A DNA stretch of 18,693 nucleotides from UBA8110 sp964597275 (GTDB lineage: Bacteria > SAR324 > NAC60-12). The notes beneath the pieces were generated by a model. That model saw only the letters and a program-made list of their open reading frames with translations. It was not told the origin of the DNA and searched no databases. Below, piece after piece: positions 14,009 through 18,693 of this stretch (positions are counted from its first letter, which is position 1; each line of letters begins with the position of its first letter). Position numbers and translations under genes: made by a program. The DNA lies in the NCBI GenBank assembly GCA_964597275.1, contig CAZQXS010000070.1, positions 1 through 18,693 of the forward strand, read 5' to 3'.

Positions 14009-15492
14009 ATGCAAGCCACCCTTGAAGATTTGGGGCAACTCAAGCGCGCCTTCCAGATCGAAGTTCCTCTCGAAGAGATCAAGCCCACTTACGATGCCGT
14101 GTACCAGCGGCTGCGCAACACGCGACTCAACGGCTTTCGTCCGGGGAAGTTCCCCAAGGGCTGGCTGGACAAGCGCTTCAAGGCCGTGATGCAGCAGGAG
14201 GCGGTGGACACCGTCATCCCGCGCTACCTCAATCAGGCGTTGCACGATCACGAACTCTCGGCGGCCACGCAGGCCAGCATCGAGGAACTGGAGTTCGACC
14301 GCCGCGCCCCGCTCACCGCCAAGCTGCACTTTGAGGTCAAGCCCGACCTCGACCTCCCGGACTACGCCAAGCTCAAGCTCGAACGCCGCACTACGGAGGA
14401 CATCAAGGATGAGGACGTTGACAAGGAGATCGAAGCCTTGCGGCGCTCTCGCTCACGGGCGGTGCCCAAAGACAATCCGGTGGTGGAAGACGGTGATTTT
14501 GTGGCCATCAACTTCGAGGGCACCGTGGACGGCGATGCCTTTGAAGGAGGGGCCGGAGAGAATGTGTCCTTCGTGATTGGCGCAGACCTGCACTCGGAAC
14601 TTCAGCCCCACCTGCTGGGGATGCGCCCGGAGGAAACCAAGGAGGTGGACGTCACGCTCCCGGAGTCCTTTGACGCCAACGCGGGCAAGACCGCGCACTA
14701 CACGCTCACGCTCAATTCCGTGCAACACATGGAACTCCCCGAACTGGACGCGCGGTTTCTCACGGAGTGGGGAGTGCAGAACGAGGACGAACTGCGGGAG
14801 AAGGCCAAGGCCAACCTCCAGCGTTCGCGTGAGGAGGACATCAAGGCCAGCCACCGGCTCACCCTGCGGGAGCAGCTGCCGGGGCTGTACGACGATTTTG
14901 AGCTTCCGGAAGCCCTGCTCGTGCAGGGGGACGCCTCCATTGACCAGCAGTTGGAGAAGGACGAGCCGGAACTCTCGGACGAGGACAAGGCCAAGCGCAA
15001 GGAAGCCGAACTCGCCAAGATGCGGGACAACCTCAAGCTCCAGTACATCCTTGATTCGATCTCTCGCAAGGAGAAGGTGTTCGTGGACCCACGCGGCACG
15101 ATGGAGGAGATGTACGGCATGGCTCAGATGTTCGGCACCAATCCGGAGGAATTCCTCAACAGCTACATCGGCGAGCGCATGTACCATCGCATTGTCGCCC
15201 GGCGCGAGGGCGAGGCCGTGCTGGACCGTGTGACGGCCCGCGTGTTCGGCGACCCGGTTGAGGAGGCCCCAGAGCATCACCACCATGACCATGATCACGA
15301 CCATGACCATGACCATGATCACGACCANNNNNNNNNNNNNNNNNNNNNNNNNNNNNNNNNNNNNNNNNNNNNNNNNNNNNNNNNNNNNNNNNNNNNNNNN
15401 NNNNNNNNNNNNNNNNNNNNNNNNNNNAGCATCACCACCATGACCATGATCACGACCATGACCATGACCATGATCACGACCACTCCCACTGA
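14009..15492 (+). CDS. tig: Trigger factor with His/Asp-rich C-terminal tail (interrupted by gap)
   Basis: Ribosome-associated chaperone and peptidyl-prolyl isomerase that meets nascent chains at the exit tunnel. Domains: N-terminal ribosome-binding domain with signature GFRPGKFP (42-49), FKBP-type PPIase domain (about 160-245), and C-terminal helical chaperone arms. ATG 14009 matches the family start; the in-frame extension to 13925 is not family-like. The tail after EEAP is four His then alternating Asp-His, a likely metal-binding tail. The 100-N gap splits the tail and shifts the frame if taken literally, giving a false ending at 15514. Merging the 55-nt copies on either side gives a 442-residue protein ending DHSH with stop at 15490-15492. 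The clpP start lies 31 nt downstream, the standard tig-clpP-clpX order. Confidence 0.93.
15273..15482 (+). repeat. Identical 55-nt copies flanking the second gap
   Basis: Positions 15273-15327 and 15428-15482 are identical over 55 nt, and the N run lies exactly between them. The sequence is itself a low-complexity CATGAC/CATGATCACGAC repeat encoding the His/Asp tail of trigger factor. The pattern fits two contig ends that share one de Bruijn k-mer rather than two genomic copies. Confidence 0.9.
15328..15427. other. Assembly gap (100 N), probably spurious or within a short tandem repeat
   Basis: Exactly 100 N inside the His/Asp-coding tail of tig. The identical 55-nt flanks suggest that the contigs overlap here and that real missing sequence is zero, or a few extra repeat units. 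Confidence 0.95.
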
Positions 15493-15523
15493 ACCTTTCC
15501 GGAACCCTAGCTGAAGGAGCATT

Positions 15524-16126
15524 ATGGCGCTCATCCCAATGGTGGTGGAGCAGAACAATCGTGGGGAGCGGGCCTACGACATTTACTCGCGGCTGCTCAA
15601 GGATCGCATCATTTTTCTGGGCACGCCCATTGACGACAATGTGGCCAACGTCATCATCGCCCAACTGCTGTTTCTGGAAGCCGAAGATCCGGACGGTGAC
15701 ATCTCGATCTACCTCAACTGTCCCGGCGGCTATGTGGCGGCAGGGATGGCGGTTTATGACACGATGCAGTATCTTAAACCGGAGGTACAGACGATCTGCG
15801 TCGGGCAGGCGGCCAGCATGGGCGCAATCTTGCTTGCCGCAGGAGCCAAGGGGAAGCGCTACGCCCTGCCGCATTCACGGGTGATGATCCACCAGCTCAC
15901 CGGGGGCTTTTCCGGACAGGCGGAGGACATCGACATCCAGGCCCGCGAGATTTTGCGGCTGACTGACACGCTCAACGGCATTCTCGCCAACCACACGGGA
16001 CAGCCGGTCGAGCGCATTGCGAAGGACACGCAGCGCGACTTCTTTTTCTCAGGCGAAGAGGCCCTTGATTACGGGATCATTGACGCGGTCATGCACGACC
16101 GCAAGTCCAGCAACCCCGGCGACTGA
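15524..16126 (+). CDS. clpP: ATP-dependent Clp protease proteolytic subunit
   Basis: Serine peptidase that forms a double heptameric barrel and degrades substrates unfolded by ClpX or ClpA. The 200-residue length is typical, with no long propeptide. The catalytic triad is Ser98 (GQAASMGAIL), His123 (VMIHQLTG) and Asp172 (DTQRDFFF). In the oxyanion-loop motif, usually YINSPGG, the sequence reads YLNCPGG, with Cys66 in place of Ser. ATG 15524 follows AAGGAG (15514-15519) by 4 nt. It lies between tig and clpX, as in most proteobacteria, and ends 24 nt before the clpX start. Confidence 0.96.
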   Translation: MALIPMVVEQNNRGERAYDIYSRLLKDRIIFLGTPIDDNVANVIIAQLLFLEAEDPDGDISIYLNCPGGYVAAGMAVYDTMQYLKPEVQTICVGQAASMGAILLAAGAKGKRYALPHSRVMIHQLTGGFSGQAEDIDIQAREILRLTDTLNGILANHTGQPVERIAKDTQRDFFFSGEEALDYGIIDAVMHDRKSSNPGD

Positions 16127-16150
16127 TTGTCGCTACCACCGGAGACCACG

Positions 16151-17407
16151 ATGAGCCAGTCCAAGGACGCCCCGTTGCGCTGCTCCTTTTGCGGCAAGAC
16201 TCAGGATGAGGTCAAGAAGATCATCGCCGGACCCACGGTGTACATCTGCGACGAGTGCATTGACCTCTGCAATGACATCATGGAGGAGGAGTGGCAGAAG
16301 GACCGCGCCATTGACCTCCAGCAAGACCTCCTCAAGCCCGCCGAGATCAAGCAGATCCTCGATGGCTACGTTGTCGGGCAGGATCAGGCCAAGCGGGTGC
16401 TGGCCGTTGCGGTGTACAACCACTACAAGCGCATCAACGGCAACTTCAGCGAGGAGGATGTGGAGTTGCAGAAGAGCAACATCCTGCTCGTCGGCCCGAC
16501 CGGAACAGGCAAGACCCTGCTCGCCCAAACCCTCGCCCGCGTCCTCAACGTGCCCTTCGCCATGGCCGATGCCACCACGCTCACGGAAGCGGGCTACGTC
16601 GGCGAGGATGTCGAGAACATCATCCTCAAGCTCCTGCAGGCGGCGGACTACGACACCGAACGCGCCGAGCAGGGCATCATCTACATTGATGAGATCGACA
16701 AGATCACGCGCAAGGCGGAGAACCCCTCGATCACCCGCGATGTGTCCGGAGAGGGCGTGCAGCAAGCCCTGCTGAAGATCATCGAGGGCACCGTTGCCAA
16801 CATCCCGCCGCAGGGAGGCCGCAAGCACCCGCAGCAGGAGTGCGTGCAGGTGGACACCTCCAACATCCTCTTCATCTGCGGAGGGGCGTTTGTGACGCTG
16901 GAAAAGATCATCCAGCGGCGCATCGGCCAGCAGGCCATCGGCTTTGGCGCGGACATCAAGAGCAAGAAGTTCACCAGCCAGGACTTGATGGAAAAGCTGG
17001 AGCCGGAAGACCTGCTCAAGTACGGGCTGATCCCGGAGTTCATCGGAAGGCTTCCCGTGGTGGCAACCCTCCATGATTTGGACGTGGAGCACCTCGTCCA
17101 GATTCTCGTGGAACCCAAGAACGCGCTCACCCGGCAGTATCAAAAGCTGATGGAACTGGAGCACGTCAAGCTCTCCTTCACGAAGGGAGCGATTCAGGCG
17201 ATTGCCCGCGAAGCGATCAAGCGCAAGACGGGCGCTCGCGGCCTGCGCTCGATCATGGAGCGCGTGATGCTCGATGTCATGTACGACATTCCCTCCGACC
17301 CGGAAGTGCGTGAATGCGTGGTGGGGCAGGCCGTGATTGACGGCAAGGAATCCCCCAAGCTCATCCGGGACAAGAAGCTCCAAATTCCGCAGGTCAAGGC
17401 GAGCTGA
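16151..17407 (+). CDS. clpX: ATP-dependent Clp protease ATP-binding subunit ClpX
   Basis: AAA+ unfoldase of 418 residues that recognises tagged proteins and feeds them to ClpP. Domains and motifs: N-terminal C4 zinc finger (Cys11, Cys14, Cys33, Cys36), Walker A GPTGTGKT (115-122), pore loop GYVG (148-151), Walker B IIYIDE (176-181), RKH loop (224-226) and the ClpP-docking IGF loop (263-265). ATG 16151 was chosen because GGAG (16141-16144) precedes it and the zinc finger starts at the expected distance; the TTG at 16127 is an unneeded extension. It is co-transcribed with clpP by position. The lon gene that often follows is absent; a kinase gene follows after a REP element. Confidence 0.97.
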   Translation: MSQSKDAPLRCSFCGKTQDEVKKIIAGPTVYICDECIDLCNDIMEEEWQKDRAIDLQQDLLKPAEIKQILDGYVVGQDQAKRVLAVAVYNHYKRINGNFSEEDVELQKSNILLVGPTGTGKTLLAQTLARVLNVPFAMADATTLTEAGYVGEDVENIILKLLQAADYDTERAEQGIIYIDEIDKITRKAENPSITRDVSGEGVQQALLKIIEGTVANIPPQGGRKHPQQECVQVDTSNILFICGGAFVTLEKIIQRRIGQQAIGFGADIKSKKFTSQDLMEKLEPEDLLKYGLIPEFIGRLPVVATLHDLDVEHLVQILVEPKNALTRQYQKLMELEHVKLSFTKGAIQAIAREAIKRKTGARGLRSIMERVMLDVMYDIPSDPEVRECVVGQAVIDGKESPKLIRDKKLQIPQVKAS

Positions 17408-17439
17408 TTTCAGCACATTCAAACCTCGTGAGCCGCCTC

Positions 17440-17463
17440 CCGTTCGTGCTGAGCCTGTCGAAG
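17440..17463. repeat. Single REP half, copy 3
   Basis: CCGTTCGTGCTGAGCCTGTC continuing GAAG matches the left half of the REPIN at 5962 exactly, but the inverted partner half is missing and only GCGAACG follows at 17465-17471. It is a solo or decayed REP in the 96-nt clpX-kinase spacer. Confidence 0.8.
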
Positions 17464-17503
17464 TGCGAACGTCGCTCCAAACTCCACACCCACCGCTAAG
17501 TCC

Positions 17504-18502
17504 ATGACTTCCCTCGACGTTTACGGCATTTGCAACCCGCTGATTGACCTGCTTTCTCATGTTCCGGAGCCGTTCCTTGGCGAACGTGAGCTGGAAAAGG
17601 ACCGCATGTACCTTGTGGACCTTGAGCAGCAGCAGGGCATTTTGATGGCGCTTGCCGCACAAAACCTGCCCATCGAATTCGCCCCCGGAGGTTCCGGGGC
17701 AAACACGATGATCGGCATCACCCAACTTGGCGGACACGCTGCGTTCACGGGCAAGGTCGGCTTGGATGAACACGGCGACAGCTACCGCGATGGTCTGGAA
17801 GAGCAGGGGGTGAAGTCCTGCCTCGGAACAGGTCCGGGCACCACCGGGAGCAGCCTCATCCTCGTGGCGCCCGATGCCGCCCGCACGATGAACACACACC
17901 TCGGCATGTGCCAGCAGCTTGAAGCGGCAGACATTGACCTTGAGGCGCTGAGTTCGTCGCGCTACCTCTACGTCACGGGCTACCTCTGGGACACCGACAC
18001 GCAGAAAACCGCCGTGCGCCACGCGCTCACAAAGGCGCAGGAGTTCGGGGTGCGGGTCTCGCTCAGCCTCTCCGATCCGTTTTGCGTGAACCGCCACCAC
18101 GAGGACTTTGTCCGCTTGCTGCGAGAGTCCGTGGATTTGGTGTTCTGCAATCAGGAAGAGGCCTTTTTGCTGATGGAAACCTCCGTGTCACAGGAGGCCG
18201 TGAACCGGCTTGGTGAGTGGGTGGAAACCGTGGTGATGACGATGGGCGCGAACGGTGCGTTGATCCGGCATCAGGGCGAAACGGTGTATGTGGATGCACT
18301 TCCGGTTTCGGTGGAGGACACCACGGGGGCGGGCGACGCCTTTGCCGCCGGCTACCTCTACGGGGTCACGCACGACAAAACCCCGCTGGAAAGCGGGCGC
18401 ATCGCCAGTGCGCTTGCCGGAGCCGTGATCGCCCACACCGGGCCGCGCTACCAAGGCAACGCGCAAGCCAAGGTCCGGGAATCGGTCGGCAACCTTGTGT
18501 GA
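17504..18502 (+). CDS. PfkB-family carbohydrate/nucleoside kinase (adenosine-kinase-like)
   Basis: Ribokinase-superfamily kinase of 332 residues that phosphorylates a sugar or nucleoside with ATP. Visible motifs are the substrate-side GGSGANT (62-68) and the ATP/anion-hole signature DTTGAGDAFAAGYLYG (272-287) with catalytic Asp278. The segment ARTMNTHLGMCQQL (126-139) is typical of the bacterial adenosine-kinase-like branch; the true substrate in this branch is often unknown. ATG 17504 fits the N-terminus (LDVYGICNPLIDLL), although no Shine-Dalgarno is apparent. It stands after clpX with a REP between and before a U32 peptidase gene, so it is probably a separate housekeeping unit. Confidence 0.85.
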   Translation: MTSLDVYGICNPLIDLLSHVPEPFLGERELEKDRMYLVDLEQQQGILMALAAQNLPIEFAPGGSGANTMIGITQLGGHAAFTGKVGLDEHGDSYRDGLEEQGVKSCLGTGPGTTGSSLILVAPDAARTMNTHLGMCQQLEAADIDLEALSSSRYLYVTGYLWDTDTQKTAVRHALTKAQEFGVRVSLSLSDPFCVNRHHEDFVRLLRESVDLVFCNQEEAFLLMETSVSQEAVNRLGEWVETVVMTMGANGALIRHQGETVYVDALPVSVEDTTGAGDAFAAGYLYGVTHDKTPLESGRIASALAGAVIAHTGPRYQGNAQAKVRESVGNLV

Positions 18503-18520
18503 GTTGGGCTGTATTTTTTT

Positions 18521-18585
18521 CCGTTCACCCTGAGCTTGTCGAAGGGCGAAGTCCGCTCATGCTTCGACAAGCTCAGCACGAACGG
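18521..18585. repeat. REPIN-type palindrome, copy 4
   Basis: Left half CCGTTCACCCTGAGCTTGTC (continuing GAAGG) and right half GCTTCGACAAGCTCAGCACG ending AACGG form a 65-nt inverted pair in the kinase-U32 spacer. It is the same length as copy 2 and of the same family. Confidence 0.88.
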
Positions 18586-18644
18586 GGAAGGTCGGAACCA
18601 CTCAAAATCTGTGGTAGTCCTGCTCAGGCAATTCCAACGAGTGA

Positions 18645-18693
18645 ATGATGGAACTCCTCGCCCCGGCGGGCAATTTTGAAAAATTGCGCGTTG
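18645..18693 (+). CDS. U32-family peptidase (5' end only, runs off the window)
   Basis: The last 49 bases open a frame reading MMELLAPAGNFEKLRV. MELLAPAGNFEKLR is the characteristic N-terminus of peptidase U32 proteins (YhbU/YegQ/RlhA relatives), several of which act in tRNA or rRNA hydroxylation or in collagen-like peptide cleavage. Start is ATG 18645 or the adjacent ATG 18648. Only 16 codons are visible, so the subgroup cannot be assigned. Confidence 0.75.
   Translation, partial: MMELLAPAGNFEKLRV

Noticed and set aside
15273..15482. CRISPR-like or tandem-repeat array around the second gap
   Set aside because: The repeat unit is a short in-frame His/Asp codon microsatellite with no spacers, and the two 55-nt copies are best explained as contig-end overlap.
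15428..15514. Alternative tig C-terminus reading SITTMTMITT to stop at 15512-15514
   Set aside because: Arises only if the 100 N are taken as true length; the His/Asp frame with stop at 15490-15492 continues the left side exactly.
16133..18100. 655-codon open frame on the minus strand
   Set aside because: Spans antisense of clpX and the kinase gene, both of which have complete catalytic motifs on the plus strand; a GC-driven shadow frame.

Overview
The window is a GC-rich (about 60% by eye) bacterial stretch with two scaffold gaps of exactly 100 N (1498-1597 and 15328-15427), which suggests a draft or metagenome-assembled genome. The housekeeping block trigger factor-ClpP-ClpX, Dpp-type transporters and an Xsc/Pta pair fit a proteobacterium-like, probably aquatic heterotroph. 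I cannot name the taxon from sequence alone.

Left and centre (1-13.5 kb) hold what looks like one catabolic island for an organosulfonate. It contains phosphate acetyltransferase (pta), an ArsI/CadI-like small dioxygenase cut by the first gap, and a leftward pair made of a PhyH-family Fe(II)/2-oxoglutarate dioxygenase and an IclR-type regulator. Divergent from these is a rightward run: a large family-5 substrate-binding protein, two Dpp-type permeases, two Dpp-type ATPases, a second unrelated PhyH-family dioxygenase, and xsc (sulfoacetaldehyde acetyltransferase). Xsc turns sulfoacetaldehyde plus phosphate into sulfite and acetyl phosphate, and Pta turns acetyl phosphate into acetyl-CoA, so the end of the pathway is clear. 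The beginning is not. None of the usual sulfoacetaldehyde-producing enzymes (taurine aminotransferase or dehydrogenase, isethionate dehydrogenase) is in the window. Instead there are two PhyH oxygenases and a peptide/opine-type importer. I infer an oxygenase-based route from a larger or N-substituted C2 sulfonate to sulfoacetaldehyde.

Regulation can be read partly from the DNA. A near-identical inverted repeat, TTTGAGA(C/A)-N5-GTCTCAAA, sits in the iclR/transporter divergent region (3450-3470), where it covers a predicted iclR -10 box, and again just downstream of a predicted xsc promoter (11580-11600). It is the best candidate for the IclR operator and ties transporter, regulator and xsc into one regulon. 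The arsI-like gene has a different inverted repeat over its own predicted promoter.

The spacer between xsc and tig (13504-14008) has two terminator-like hairpins and what look like tails of decayed genes. The right part (14.0-18.7 kb) is housekeeping: tig with a His/Asp-rich metal-binding-like tail, clpP, clpX, a PfkB-family sugar/nucleoside kinase, and the first codons of a U32-family peptidase. Four intergenic REP/REPIN-type palindromes (around 2.55, 6.0, 17.45 and 18.55 kb) share a TGAGC-TGTCGAAG core. The second gap is flanked on both sides by the same 55 bases. Merging those copies restores the tig reading frame, so that gap is probably an assembly artefact.
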